A stretch of DNA of 64,000 bases, from contig JAKAXL010000009.1 of assembly GCA_021816585.1 (NCBI GenBank), positions 1 to 64,000 on the forward strand, given 5' to 3'. Shown here in pieces: positions 1-13,354 of this stretch. The notes under the pieces are model-generated. The model had not been told where the DNA came from and searched no databases. It worked only from the letters and a program-made list of their open reading frames with translations. A program made the position numbers and the translations under genes. Numbering within the stretch: the stretch's first letter is position 1; each line of letters opens with the position of its first letter. The DNA comes from Pseudomonadota bacterium. GTDB lineage: Bacteria > Pseudomonadota > Gammaproteobacteria > Burkholderiales > Burkholderiaceae_C.

Positions 1-2
1 CC

Positions 3-125
3 GACACGCTGCTGCGCCTGTCCGACCTGACCCTGCCGCACGCGCTGGTGCGCGTGCTGCTGGCCGAGCAGATCTACCGCGCGCACAGCGTGATCACCGG
101 GCACCCGTACCACCGCGCCGGTTGA
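3..125 (+). CDS. C-terminal fragment of an unidentified protein
   Basis: The first 40 readable codons in frame 3 run open from the window edge and end in the motif [10 protein letters not shown] before a TGA at 123-125. The composition (alternating Leu, Arg, Ala with ordinary polar residues) looks coding, and the gene is convergent with uup. Too little is left to assign a family. The stop codon sits in the loop of a 6-bp hairpin (113-131). The start lies outside the window. Confidence 0.55.
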   Translation, partial: DTLLRLSDLTLPHALVRVLLAEQIYRAHSVITGHPYHRAG

Positions 126-131
126 GCGCGG
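113..131. terminator. GC hairpin enclosing the stop of the upstream partial gene
   Basis: CCGCGC (113-118) pairs perfectly with GCGCGG (126-131) across a 7-base loop that contains the TGA stop. There is no T-tract, so this is not a classical intrinsic terminator. It is one of several such hairpins in the window. Confidence 0.3.
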
Positions 132-161
132 CGATATCGCCAGCCGTCCGGACCAGGGCGC

Positions 162-2060
<1,899 letters not shown>

Positions 2061-2190
2061 GGGTGAAACGCTTGCCGCGGCACGCCGCGCGTGGGGAAAC
2101 CGCCATTGTGCCAGCGCACGCGCCGCGCCGTGGCACGGCGCATGGCGCGGGCGCGCAGGCCGTATGATGGTCCGGTTCGCATCCCCGCCC

Positions 2191-2820
2191 ATGTCCCGTC
2201 CCCTCGCGCTCTACCTCGCATCCGCCAGCCCGCGCCGGCGCGAGCTGCTGCGCCAGATCGGCATCGAGTGCCAGCCGCTGGCGGCCGACGACACGGAGGA
2301 CCCCGAGGCGCTCGAGGCCGAACGCCCCGGCGAGGCGCCGATGCGCTACGTGCGTCGCGTCACCGCCGCCAAGCTCGACGCCGCACTGCAGCGCCTGCAG
2401 CGCCGCGGGCTCGCGCCGGGTGTCGTGCTGTGCGCCGACACCACGGTGGCGCTGGGCCGGCGCATCCTCGGCAAGCCGCGCGACGCCGCGCATGCGCGCG
2501 ACATGCTGCGCAGCCTGTCCGGGCGCGAGCACCGCGTGCTCAGCGCGGTGGCGCTGGCATGGCCGCAGGCGCACGCCGCGCAGCCCTGGCTGCGCGCGCA
2601 GGCGCTGAGCGACAGCCATGTGCGCTTCGCCGCGATCGACGACGCGAGCATCGACGCCTACGTCGCCGGCGGCGAGCCCTTCGGCAAGGCCGGGGCCTAC
2701 GCCGTACAGGGGCGCGCGGCCACCTTCATCCAGCATATCCGCGGCAGCTATTCGGGCATCATGGGCCTGCCGCTGTTCGAGACCTCGGCGCTGCTGCGTG
2801 CCGCGGGAATTCCAGCCTGA
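2191..2820 (+). CDS. maf: Maf family nucleoside triphosphate pyrophosphatase
   Basis: A 209-residue cytosolic protein of the Maf/YhdE/YceF fold. These enzymes hydrolyse dTTP, UTP or modified nucleotides to monophosphate and pyrophosphate and are thought to clean the nucleotide pool. The N-terminal phosphate-binding motif ASASPRRRELL, the central CADTTVALG and the later GKAGAYAVQGRA are family hallmarks. An 11-base gap separates it from rng, the usual neighbour in proteobacteria. In-frame ATGs also lie at 2164 and 2167, but the start at 2191 puts the conserved LYLASASPRR at the normal distance from the N terminus. Which nucleotide it prefers cannot be read from the sequence. Confidence 0.93.
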   Translation: MSRPLALYLASASPRRRELLRQIGIECQPLAADDTEDPEALEAERPGEAPMRYVRRVTAAKLDAALQRLQRRGLAPGVVLCADTTVALGRRILGKPRDAAHARDMLRSLSGREHRVLSAVALAWPQAHAAQPWLRAQALSDSHVRFAAIDDASIDAYVAGGEPFGKAGAYAVQGRAATFIQHIRGSYSGIMGLPLFETSALLRAAGIPA

Positions 2821-2831
2821 GGCCCTGCACG

Positions 2832-4319
2832 ATGCAAGAAGACCTGCTGATCAACATCACCCCGCAGGAAACCCGGGTCGCGCTGGTGGCGCAGGCCGCG
2901 GTGCAGGAAATCCACATCGAGCGAACCCTCGAACGCGGGCTCGCCGGCAACGTCTACCTGGGGCGCGTGGTGCGCGTGCTGCCGGGCATGCAGTCGGCCT
3001 TCATCGACATCGGGCTGGAGCGCGCGGCCTTCCTGCACGTGGCCGACCTGTGGCAGCGCATGCTGGTCAACGGCGAATCGCGCCAGTCCGGCGCGCCGCA
3101 GCCGCTGCCGATCGAGAAACTGGTCTCCGAAGGCCAGTCGCTGCTGGTGCAGGTGATCAAGGACCCGATCGGCGCCAAGGGCGCGCGCCTGTCCACGCAG
3201 ATCAGCCTCGCCGGGCGCCTGCTGGTGCACCTGCCGCAGGACCATCACATCGGGGTGTCGCAGAAGATCGACGACCCGGAGCTGCGCGACAGCCTGCGCC
3301 AGCGCCTGGCCAGCCTGGCGCAGCAGCACGACGCCGCCGCCGGCATGGGCTTCATCGTGCGCACCAACGCCGAGGATGCCAGCGACGCCGAACTGCTCGA
3401 CGACATCGCCTACCTGCGCAAGATCTGGAGCACGCTGGACAAGAAGGTGCGCGGCTCGCAGGCGCCGGTGCTGCTGTACCAGGAACTCAGCCTGGCGCAG
3501 CGGGTGCTGCGCGACCTCGTCACCGAGGCCACGCGCAGCATCCAGGTCGATTCACGCGAGAACTACGAGCGCCTGCGCGACTTCGCCGCCGAATTCATGC
3601 CGGCGGTGGTCGAGCGTATCCAGCTCTACCGCGGCGAACGCCCGCTGTTCGACCTGTACAACATCGACGGCGAGATCGAGAAGGCACTGGGGCGCCGCGT
3701 CGACCTGAAGTCCGGCGGCTACCTGATCATCGACCAGACCGAGGCGATGACCACGGTCGACGTGAATACCGGCGGCTTCGTCGGCGCGCGCAACTTCGAC
3801 GACACGGTGTTCAAGACCAACCTGGAGGCCGCGCAGGCCATCGCGCGCCAGCTGCGCCTGCGCAACCTCGGCGGGATCATCCTGCTCGACTTCATCGACA
3901 TGAGCAGCCCGCAGCACCGCTCGGCGGTGCTCGACGAGCTGCGCAAATCCCTGTGGCGCGACAAGGTGAAGGTCACGGTCAACGGATTTTCCCAGCTCGG
4001 GCTGGTGGAGATGACCCGCAAGCGCACCCGCGAGTCCCTCGCCCACCTGCTGTGCGAGCCCTGCCCGACCTGCGCCGGACAGGGCCAGGTGAAGACCGCG
4101 CGCACCACCTGCTACGACATCCTGCGCGAGATCTTGCGCGAGGCACGCCAGTTCAACCCGAAGGAATTCCGCATCCTCGCGTCGAACGCGGTGATCGACC
4201 TGTTCCTCGAGGAGGAAAGCGCCCACCTGGCGGAGCTGTCCGACTTCATCGGCAAGCCCATCGCGCTGCAGGTCGAACCGGGCTATCACCAGCACCAGTT
4301 CGACATCGTGCTGCTGTGA
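2832..4319 (+). CDS. rng: Ribonuclease G
   Basis: A 495-residue endoribonuclease of the RNase E/G family. RNase G matures the 5' end of 16S rRNA and cuts selected mRNAs in single-stranded AU-rich regions. An S1 RNA-binding domain lies near the N terminus (around the motif GRVVRVLPGMQSAFIDIG). The catalytic aspartates are in TTVDVNTGGFVG and LLDFIDM, and the zinc-link dimerisation motif is CPTCAGQG. The length matches RNase G (about 490), and there is no long RNase E scaffold tail. It probably forms an operon with maf. Its TGA directly abuts the stop of the convergent SCP2-like gene, leaving no intergenic base. Confidence 0.96.
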   Translation: MQEDLLINITPQETRVALVAQAAVQEIHIERTLERGLAGNVYLGRVVRVLPGMQSAFIDIGLERAAFLHVADLWQRMLVNGESRQSGAPQPLPIEKLVSEGQSLLVQVIKDPIGAKGARLSTQISLAGRLLVHLPQDHHIGVSQKIDDPELRDSLRQRLASLAQQHDAAAGMGFIVRTNAEDASDAELLDDIAYLRKIWSTLDKKVRGSQAPVLLYQELSLAQRVLRDLVTEATRSIQVDSRENYERLRDFAAEFMPAVVERIQLYRGERPLFDLYNIDGEIEKALGRRVDLKSGGYLIIDQTEAMTTVDVNTGGFVGARNFDDTVFKTNLEAAQAIARQLRLRNLGGIILLDFIDMSSPQHRSAVLDELRKSLWRDKVKVTVNGFSQLGLVEMTRKRTRESLAHLLCEPCPTCAGQGQVKTARTTCYDILREILREARQFNPKEFRILASNAVIDLFLEEESAHLAELSDFIGKPIALQVEPGYHQHQFDIVLL

Positions 4320-4324
4320 TCAGC
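4313..4324. terminator. Short hairpin at the abutting rng and SCP2-like stops
   Basis: GCTG (4313-4316) pairs with CAGC (4321-4324) around the loop TGAT, which holds the rng stop. The two convergent genes end back to back here. The stem is only 4 bp and there is no T-tract, so this is weak evidence. Confidence 0.15.
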
Positions 4325-4865
4325 CGGCCGCCTTCGCCGGACAGGTCGCGCTCGAGCCGGGCACCTTGCCCACCAGCAGCAGGAAGCTGGCGAAGGGCTT
4401 GATGGCGCGCATCGCCACCAGCCTGGGGCCCTGGAACTGCAGCTTGCCGCTGACCATGGCCCACATCGGGCCGGGGTCGCCGCGCCCCATCGACTCCCAG
4501 TTCGCGGTGCTGGCATGCATCAGGAAGTCCACCGCGTAGTCGGCCGGGGTCGCCGGCTTGCCGCCGTAGCTGCACCAGGCCTGGCCATCCTTGGGGATGA
4601 TCTTCAGTTCCACGGCGCTGGACGCGCCGCAGTCGTCGCGATACATCTGCACGATCTTGTAGCCGCGGCCCTTGTCGTCGTGCAGCCACTCGCCGGCCAG
4701 GCCCTTGGTCAGCGCGGGGGTCTGGTTCCAGGCCTGGCAGAAGTCCCCGGCCCATTGCGGGGACATCAACACCGCGGTATCGGCCGCGTGGGCCTGGAAA
4801 CTCGCCAGCAACCCGCAGGCCCCCAGCACGCGCAGCAAACGCAGCGATACGCAACGAACGTTCAT
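4320..4865 (-). CDS. Secreted SCP2-like sterol/lipid-binding domain protein
   Basis: A 181-residue protein with a clear Sec signal peptide: basic start, hydrophobic core LLRVLGACGLLA, probable cleavage after AHA near residue 27. The mature part resembles SCP2 sterol-carrier-like proteins of proteobacteria, with the DFLMHAS, MVSGKLQFQGP and ASFLLLVGKVPG elements; SCP2 folds bind lipids in a hydrophobic pocket. Four cysteines in the mature part could form disulfides in the periplasm. A GGAGGGG Shine-Dalgarno sequence precedes the ATG at 4865. It stands alone between rpoH and rng on the minus strand. The ligand is unknown; the family call comes from recalled motif similarity. Confidence 0.7.
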   Translation of the reverse strand: MNVRCVSLRLLRVLGACGLLASFQAHAADTAVLMSPQWAGDFCQAWNQTPALTKGLAGEWLHDDKGRGYKIVQMYRDDCGASSAVELKIIPKDGQAWCSYGGKPATPADYAVDFLMHASTANWESMGRGDPGPMWAMVSGKLQFQGPRLVAMRAIKPFASFLLLVGKVPGSSATCPAKAAG

Positions 4866-5013
4866 CGGTTCCCCCCTCCAGTGGAATGTTTAGAGGAGGG
4901 AGTATGCGCAGCGCGCAGCCAAGCTGCACTCGGGGCTTACCAGAATACCCGATGGAGTGTTCAGGAATGCCCTGCGGATGCGGCCCCGCGGGGCGGCTCC
5001 GGGACCGCCGGCT

Positions 5014-5934
<921 letters not shown>

Positions 5935-5956
5935 ACTCCTCCTCGTTTCTGCCGCT

Positions 5957-5986
5957 ATTTTAGCACTCGGCCAATTAGAGTGCTAA
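5957..5986 (-). promoter_or_regulatory. Candidate sigma-70 promoter of rpoH
   Basis: On the minus strand TTAGCA (5986-5981) and TAAAAT (5962-5957) are separated by 18 bases and lie 23 bases before the start codon. They resemble -35 and -10 hexamers. Both sit inside or against the CIRCE palindrome, as expected if the repressor blocks RNA polymerase. The -35 match is only 4 of 6. Confidence 0.45.
5960..5986. promoter_or_regulatory. CIRCE operator (HrcA binding site) before rpoH
   Basis: TTAGCACTC (5960-5968), nine bases, then GAGTGCTAA (5978-5986): a base-perfect match to the CIRCE consensus TTAGCACTC-N9-GAGTGCTAA. HrcA binds CIRCE and represses chaperone genes until heat stress. Here the site lies 26 bases upstream of the rpoH start. 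Comparative work has described CIRCE upstream of rpoH in betaproteobacteria. Confidence 0.95.
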
Positions 5987-6183
5987 AGCCGCGGAAAGTT
6001 CCCTGACCCAGCCCAATCTCCGCAGGGGATCCGCCTGGCCCGAGCGCCGCGCAGCGCCTTCGGCGCCCGTCCGAAGGCCCGCCGGACGCCGCGCCGGCCG
6101 CCTGCTACGCTGGCGCATCGCCGCCTCCGGTCTGCGCCAGCCGTCCTCGCGCGGCGCGTCGCGCCGTAGCACCCCAGCGGTTC

Positions 6184-7650
6184 ATGTCCAGCCTGTCCCC
6201 GAAGCCCGCCCCCACCCCCTCACCCGCCGGCATGTCCGGGCCGGGCGGCGACGCGGGCGACGCGCCGCCGCGCTTCCCGGTGTTCATCGCGGTGGTGGTG
6301 GCGATCGCCTTCCTGATGGAGCAGCTGGACTCGACCATCGTCACCACCGCGCTGCCCGACATGGCGCACGCCCTGCACACCAGCGCGGTCGACATGAACC
6401 TGGCGGTCAGCGCCTACGTGCTCACGCTGGCGGTGTTCATTCCGCTCAGCGGCTGGTTCGCCGACCGCTTCGGGGCGCGCCGCATCTTCATGTCGGCGCT
6501 CGCGCTGTTCACGCTGGGCTCGGTCCTGTGCGGCGCCGCGCAGGACTTCTCGATGCTGGTGGCCACCCGCGTGCTGCAGGGGCTGGGCGGAGCCATGATG
6601 ACCCCGGTCGGGCGCCTGATCCTGCTGCGCAGCTTCCCGCGCAGGCAGCTGGTGCGGGCGATGACCTACACCACGCTGCCGGCCATCGTCGGCCCGGTGC
6701 TGGGGCCGCTGGTCGGCGGCTACCTCACGACCTACCTGTCGTGGCGCTGGATCTTCTACGTCAACGTGCCGTTCGGCCTGCTGGGCATGCTGCTGGCCTG
6801 GTATCTGGTGGACCCCCGCCCGGCCGAGCCCGACTCCCGCTTCGACCTCGGCGGCTTCGTGCTGTTCGGCACCGGGGTCGCGCTGCTGCAGTTGCTGATG
6901 GAAGGCTTCGGCCTGCTGCGCCCGCTGCTGCTGGCGGCGAGCGCGGCCGGCGCGGTGCTGCTGTTGCTGGCCTTCGCGCGGCGCAACCGCGACCGCGCGC
7001 GCCCGGCGGTCGACCTCAGCCTGCTGCGCGAGCGCGCCTTCGGGCTGGCCACGCTGGCCGGGGGCCTGTGCCGGGTGGCGATGAACGCCCCGGTCTACCT
7101 GCTGCCGGTGATGCTGCAGGTCGGGCTGGGCATGAGCGCGGTCGAGTCGGGCTCGCTGACCTTCCTGTCGGCCGCCGGCGCGCCGGTGGTGCGGCTGGTC
7201 ATCGGGCCGGCGCTGCGCCGCTGGGGTTTTCGCAGGCTGCTGATGGGCAGCGCGCTGGCCTGCGCGGCGGTGCTGTCGAGCTTCGTCGGAATCGGCACGC
7301 TCACCCCGCACTGGCTGATCGCGGTCGCCATCGTCGCCTACGGCGCGGTGCGCTCGACCCAGTTCATGAGTTCCAACACCCTGGCCTACGCCGACGTCGC
7401 CGCCGAGCGCCTGAGCCGCGCCACCAGCCTGGGCGGGCTGCTGCAGCAACTCACGGTGAGCTTCGGCGTGGCGCTGGGGGCGGCGGCGCTGCGTGTGCTG
7501 TCGCACGGCGCGGCGCCGCGGCTGGCGCAGTTCCACGCCGCGTTCCTGGTGCTGGCGCTGCTGCCGCTGCTGGCCATCCCGGCCTTCGCGCGCCTGCGCC
7601 TGCAGGACGGCGCGCAGGTCAGCGGCCACCGCCCGCGGCCGCGCCCCTGA
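6184..7650 (+). CDS. MFS transporter, DHA2 (EmrB/QacA) drug:proton antiporter family
   Basis: A 488-residue integral membrane protein with about 14 predicted helices after a Pro/Gly-rich cytosolic start. Family marks include the charged LMEQLDSTIVTTALPDM in helix 1, GWFADRFGARR (motif A) between helices 2 and 3, and GPVLGPLVGG (motif C of antiporters). DHA2 carriers export drugs or other amphipathic compounds using the proton gradient. It stands alone, with no membrane fusion partner of the EmrA type beside it, so the substrate cannot be inferred. The stop codon lies in the loop of a perfect 12-bp hairpin shared with the convergent katG end. Confidence 0.88.
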   Translation: MSSLSPKPAPTPSPAGMSGPGGDAGDAPPRFPVFIAVVVAIAFLMEQLDSTIVTTALPDMAHALHTSAVDMNLAVSAYVLTLAVFIPLSGWFADRFGARRIFMSALALFTLGSVLCGAAQDFSMLVATRVLQGLGGAMMTPVGRLILLRSFPRRQLVRAMTYTTLPAIVGPVLGPLVGGYLTTYLSWRWIFYVNVPFGLLGMLLAWYLVDPRPAEPDSRFDLGGFVLFGTGVALLQLLMEGFGLLRPLLLAASAAGAVLLLLAFARRNRDRARPAVDLSLLRERAFGLATLAGGLCRVAMNAPVYLLPVMLQVGLGMSAVESGSLTFLSAAGAPVVRLVIGPALRRWGFRRLLMGSALACAAVLSSFVGIGTLTPHWLIAVAIVAYGAVRSTQFMSSNTLAYADVAAERLSRATSLGGLLQQLTVSFGVALGAAALRVLSHGAAPRLAQFHAAFLVLALLPLLAIPAFARLRLQDGAQVSGHRPRPRP

Positions 7651-7662
7651 GGGCGCGGCCGC
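7635..7662. terminator. Perfect 12-bp GC hairpin between the MFS gene and katG
   Basis: GCGGCCGCGCCC (7635-7646) pairs perfectly with GGGCGCGGCCGC (7651-7662). The loop is CTGA, and its TGA is the stop codon of the transporter. No T-run follows on either strand. The position between convergent genes suggests a bidirectional transcription barrier. Confidence 0.5.
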
Positions 7663-7663
7663 G

Positions 7664-9880
<2,217 letters not shown>

Positions 9881-9955
9881 CTACGGCTCCTTCGTGAATT
9901 CCGACAATTGGCCGGAAAAAGTCTAGGAGTCCGTTGGTGACACATCAACGCAATT

Positions 9956-9974
9956 CTATAAATCGGCTCGATAG
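9956..9974. promoter_or_regulatory. Candidate LysR-type (OxyR-like) operator upstream of katG
   Basis: CTAT (9956-9959), eleven bases, ATAG (9971-9974) forms the T-N11-A dyad typical of LysR-type regulators, in an AT-rich pocket 76-94 bases before the katG start. OxyR is a LysR-type activator of katG in many proteobacteria. The match does not reproduce the full four-block OxyR consensus. Confidence 0.3.
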
Positions 9975-10034
9975 TCTGCGCCGATGCCGCCTGTCCCGGG
10001 ACGGCACGCTGCGCCGCGTGCCCGCCGGCGCGCT

Positions 10035-11075
10035 TCAGTCGACCAGTGCCTGCGCGAAGGCCTTCGCGTCGAACACCTGGAGGTCCTCCAGGGACTCGCC
10101 GACACCGATGAAATACACCGGGACCGGGCGTTCGCGGGCGATCGCCGCGATCACCCCGCCCTTGGCGCTGCCGTCGAGCTTGGTCAGGATGATGCCGCTG
10201 AGCCCCAGCGTGTCGTCGAAGGCGCGCAGTTGCGCCAGCGCGTTCTGGCCGTTGGTCGCGTCGATCACCAGGATGGCCTCGTGCGGCGCGCCTTCCATCG
10301 CCTTGCCGATCACGCGCTTGACCTTCTTCAGTTCCTCCATCAGGTGCGCCTGCGTCGGCAGGCGTCCGGCGGTGTCGACGATCACCACGTCCATGCCGCG
10401 CGCGCGCCCGGCCTGCACGGCGTCGAAGGCCACCGCGGCGGGGTCGCCGCCCTGCTGCGCGATCACCTGCACGTCGTTGCGCTGGCCCCACGCGGCGAGC
10501 TGCTCGCGCGCGGCGGCGCGGAAGGTGTCGCCGGCGGCCAGCAGCACCTTGCAGCCGGCCGCCTGCAGGTGGCGCGTGAGCTTGCCGATGCTGGTGGTCT
10601 TGCCGGCGCCGTTGACCCCGACCATCATGATCACGGTGGGACTGGTGCGCCCGATGTCCAGCGGCTTCTGCAGCGGCGCGAGCATCTCCGCCAGCACCTC
10701 GCGCAGCAGCTCGCGCACCTGCTGCGGGGTCTCGGCACGCGCGGCGCGCACCTTGCGCCGCAATTCCTGCAGCACGTGCGTGGTCGCCGCGGTCCCGGCG
10801 TCGGCCAGGATCAGCGCGGACTCCAGCTCGTCGAACAGGGATTCGTCGACACGCAGGCCGCCGAACAAGCCGGAAATCCCGGCGCCGGTCTTGCGCAGAC
10901 CCTGGCGCAGGCGCCCGAACCAGCCGGCCGGCGCCTGCTCCGCGTCGACGGACGGCGGCTCGGGCGGGGTCGGCACGGCTGCGTCGGGGACCGCGTCGAT
11001 CGGCGCGTCGGCGACTTCGGCTTCGCAAACCGGGGTCGAGGTCGCGGCGGGCTTGCGCTTGAACAGACGAAACAT
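10035..11075 (-). CDS. ftsY: Signal recognition particle receptor FtsY
   Basis: A 346-residue SRP-type GTPase that docks ribosome-SRP complexes at the membrane for co-translational insertion. An acidic, Pro/Ala-rich A region (about residues 10-50) precedes the four-helix N domain and the GTPase G domain. G-domain motifs are GVNGAGKTTSIGKL (P loop), DTFRAAAREQL, DTAGRLPT and TKLDGSAKGG. The A region is much shorter than in E. coli, so membrane contact probably relies on the amphipathic N-terminal helix. The gene diverges from rsmD, a common arrangement in betaproteobacteria. Confidence 0.97.
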   Translation of the reverse strand: MFRLFKRKPAATSTPVCEAEVADAPIDAVPDAAVPTPPEPPSVDAEQAPAGWFGRLRQGLRKTGAGISGLFGGLRVDESLFDELESALILADAGTAATTHVLQELRRKVRAARAETPQQVRELLREVLAEMLAPLQKPLDIGRTSPTVIMMVGVNGAGKTTSIGKLTRHLQAAGCKVLLAAGDTFRAAAREQLAAWGQRNDVQVIAQQGGDPAAVAFDAVQAGRARGMDVVIVDTAGRLPTQAHLMEELKKVKRVIGKAMEGAPHEAILVIDATNGQNALAQLRAFDDTLGLSGIILTKLDGSAKGGVIAAIARERPVPVYFIGVGESLEDLQVFDAKAFAQALVD

Positions 11076-11243
11076 GGGAGGGCAATGACTCGGACGGGCG
11101 CGGCGGGCGCCGCGAAGCGTGTATTGTCGCCGACCCGGCCGGCCCCGGCCTCCACGCTATGCTGCCACCTTGCGGGACGCGTGCCAGCCGCCCGCGTCCG
11201 GCGTGCCCGCCCGCCTTCCCTCGTCCGCATCGCAACGCCCCGC

Positions 11244-11852
11244 ATGAATCGTCCTGCCGCCCCCTCCCCTCGCGCGCGTCACGGCGGCGCCGGCAGCGTG
11301 CGCATCATCGGCGGCCGCTTTCGCGGCAGCAAGCTGCGGGTTCCGGAGGTGGCGGGCCTGCGCCCGACCCCCGACCGGGTGCGCGAAACCCTGTTCAACT
11401 GGCTCGGCCAGGACCTGCACGGCCTGCGCTGCCTCGACCTGTACGCCGGCAGCGGCGCCCTCGGGCTGGAGGCGGCGTCGCGCGGCGCGGCCCGTGTCGA
11501 CATGGTCGAGCGCAACCCCTTGCTGGCGCGCGCGCTGCTGGAGGCCGGCCGGCGCCTGCAGGCCGACGCGGTGCAGGTGCACGAGGCCGACGCGCTGCAG
11601 TTCGCCGCGGCGCGTGCACCGGGCAGCTACGACGTCGTGTTCGTCGACCCGCCGTTCGCGCAGGCCGGGGCGCACGAGCAGGCGCTGGCGCAGGCGGCGC
11701 GCGTGCTCGCGCCGCACGGCCGGGTGTACCTGGAGGCTCCGGACCCGGCCAGCCTGCAGCGCTGGGTCGAGCCGGGCTGGGAGGTGCTGCGCAGCGCGCG
11801 CGCCGGCCAGGTGCATTACGCCTTGCTGCGGCGCGACGCAGGGGCGGGCTAG
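11244..11852 (+). CDS. rsmD: 16S rRNA (guanine966-N2)-methyltransferase RsmD
   Basis: A 202-residue SAM-dependent methyltransferase that methylates G966 in the 30S subunit. The N terminus IIGGRFRGSKL, the SAM loop LDLYAGSGALGLEAASRGA and the catalytic VDPPF (the N-methylase NPPY/DPPF motif) are all visible. The ATG at 11244 gives the usual N terminus about ten residues before the RIIGG motif. It is followed by coaD 26 bases downstream and probably shares its transcript. Confidence 0.95.
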   Translation: MNRPAAPSPRARHGGAGSVRIIGGRFRGSKLRVPEVAGLRPTPDRVRETLFNWLGQDLHGLRCLDLYAGSGALGLEAASRGAARVDMVERNPLLARALLEAGRRLQADAVQVHEADALQFAAARAPGSYDVVFVDPPFAQAGAHEQALAQAARVLAPHGRVYLEAPDPASLQRWVEPGWEVLRSARAGQVHYALLRRDAGAG

Positions 11853-11867
11853 ACTAGCGGGACTCGC

Positions 11868-11872
11868 AGGAG
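11868..11872 (+). promoter_or_regulatory. Ribosome site that favours a GTG start for coaD
   Basis: AGGAG at 11868-11872 is 6 bases from the GTG at 11879 but 18 bases from the next in-frame ATG at 11891. The spacing therefore supports initiation at the GTG. Confidence 0.6.
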
Positions 11873-11878
11873 CCCGAT

Positions 11879-12388
11879 GTGCAAGCGCCCATGCCCACCG
11901 CCGTCTACCCTGGCACGTTCGACCCGTTCACACGCGGTCACGAGGACCTCGTGCGCCGCGCCAGCGGGCTGTTCCCGAGGCTGATCGTCGGCGTCGCCGC
12001 CGGCCACCACAAGAACGCGCTGTTCAGCATCGACGAGCGCCTGGATCTTGCCCGCGCCATCCTGGCGCCGTATCCGAACGTGCGGGTCGAGGGATTCACC
12101 GGGCTGCTGAAGGACTTCGTCGAGCAGCAGGGAGCCCAGGTGATCGTGCGCGGGCTGCGCGCGGTCAGCGACTTCGAGTACGAGTTCCAGATGGCCGGCA
12201 TGAACCGCCAGCTGATGCCCGAGGTGGAGACCCTGTTCATGACGCCGGCGGACCAGTACCAGTTCGTGTCCGGGACCTTCGTGCGGGAAATCGCGCTGCT
12301 GGGCGGGGATGTCGGAAAATTCGTCGTGCCGCTGGTCACCGAGCGCCTGGCCGAGAAGGTGGCCGTACGCAACAGCAAGGGCGCCTAG
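11879..12388 (+). CDS. coaD: Phosphopantetheine adenylyltransferase CoaD
   Basis: A 169-residue enzyme that transfers AMP from ATP to 4'-phosphopantetheine, the fourth step of coenzyme A synthesis. It shows the nucleotidyltransferase signature [12 protein letters not shown] with its T/HxGH-type ATP site, the [20 protein letters not shown] core and the C-terminal SGTFVRE motif. The GTG start at 11879 is preferred because of its AGGAG box; an ATG at 11891 would remove only four residues. Expected to work as a hexamer in the cytosol. It is followed 12 bases later by the ferredoxin gene, a conserved rsmD-coaD-ferredoxin order. Confidence 0.96.
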   Translation: MQAPMPTAVYPGTFDPFTRGHEDLVRRASGLFPRLIVGVAAGHHKNALFSIDERLDLARAILAPYPNVRVEGFTGLLKDFVEQQGAQVIVRGLRAVSDFEYEFQMAGMNRQLMPEVETLFMTPADQYQFVSGTFVREIALLGGDVGKFVVPLVTERLAEKVAVRNSKGA

Positions 12389-12727
<339 letters not shown>

Positions 12728-12745
12728 TCCCCCGCCGGTCCCGCG

Positions 12746-12760
12746 GCCGCGTCAGGCGGC
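12746..12760. terminator. Short hairpin enclosing the pth stop
   Basis: GCCGC (12746-12750) pairs with GCGGC (12756-12760), and the five-base loop contains the pth stop (12752-12754, minus strand). There is no T-tract. Confidence 0.2.
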
Positions 12761-13354
12761 ATCCGGCTTCGCCGCCGGGCCCGGGTTGCCGCGGTGCAGT
12801 TCCATCGTGGCGGCGTCGAATTCACCGTGCAGCAGACGCGGCAGCACCTCCAGGGAGCGGTCCAGCGCCTGCTCGATCAGCTGCAGTTCGCCGCGCTGCG
12901 GGCGCCCGAGCACGAAGCCGATCACCGCCTGGCGGTTGCCGGGATGCCCGATTCCCAGGCGCAGGCGCCAGAACAGCGGCGTGCCCAGGTGGGCGGCGAT
13001 GTCGCGCAAGCCGTTGTGCCCGGCATGGCCGCCGCCGCGCTTGATCTTCGCGTGGCCCGGCGGCAGGTCGAGCTCGTCGTGCGCGACCAGCATCTCCTCG
13101 GGCGCGATCTTGTAGAAGCGCGCCACCGCGCCCACCGACTGCCCCGAGTGGTTCATGTAGGTCGACGGCTCGAGCAGCAGCACGTCGCCATGCGGACCGC
13201 GCATGCGCGCCAGGTGTCCGAAGAAGCCCTTCTCGGGGCGCAGTTCCAGTCCCTGCTGCAAGGCGATCTGGTCGACCCACCAGAATCCGGCGTTGTGGCG
13301 CTGCTGCGCGTGCTCGGGCCCCGGGTTGCCGAGTCCGACGATCAGCCGGATCAT
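12752..13354 (-). CDS. pth: Peptidyl-tRNA hydrolase
   Basis: A 200-residue enzyme that releases peptides from prematurely dropped peptidyl-tRNA so the tRNA can be recycled. The N terminus IVGLGNPG, the catalytic His in RHNAGFW, the substrate Asn in STYMNHSG, and the Asp in [10 protein letters not shown] are present, followed by [12 protein letters not shown]. The ATG at 13354 overlaps the gpsA stop (ATGA), so translation is probably coupled. Essential in most bacteria. Confidence 0.97.
   Translation of the reverse strand: MIRLIVGLGNPGPEHAQQRHNAGFWWVDQIALQQGLELRPEKGFFGHLARMRGPHGDVLLLEPSTYMNHSGQSVGAVARFYKIAPEEMLVAHDELDLPPGHAKIKRGGGHAGHNGLRDIAAHLGTPLFWRLRLGIGHPGNRQAVIGFVLGRPQRGELQLIEQALDRSLEVLPRLLHGEFDAATMELHRGNPGPAAKPDAA

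Noticed and set aside
4983-4994. GCCCCGCGGGGC palindrome downstream of rpoH as a terminator
   Set aside because: It is self-complementary but has no loop of workable size and no T-tract. Palindromes of this kind are common at this GC content.
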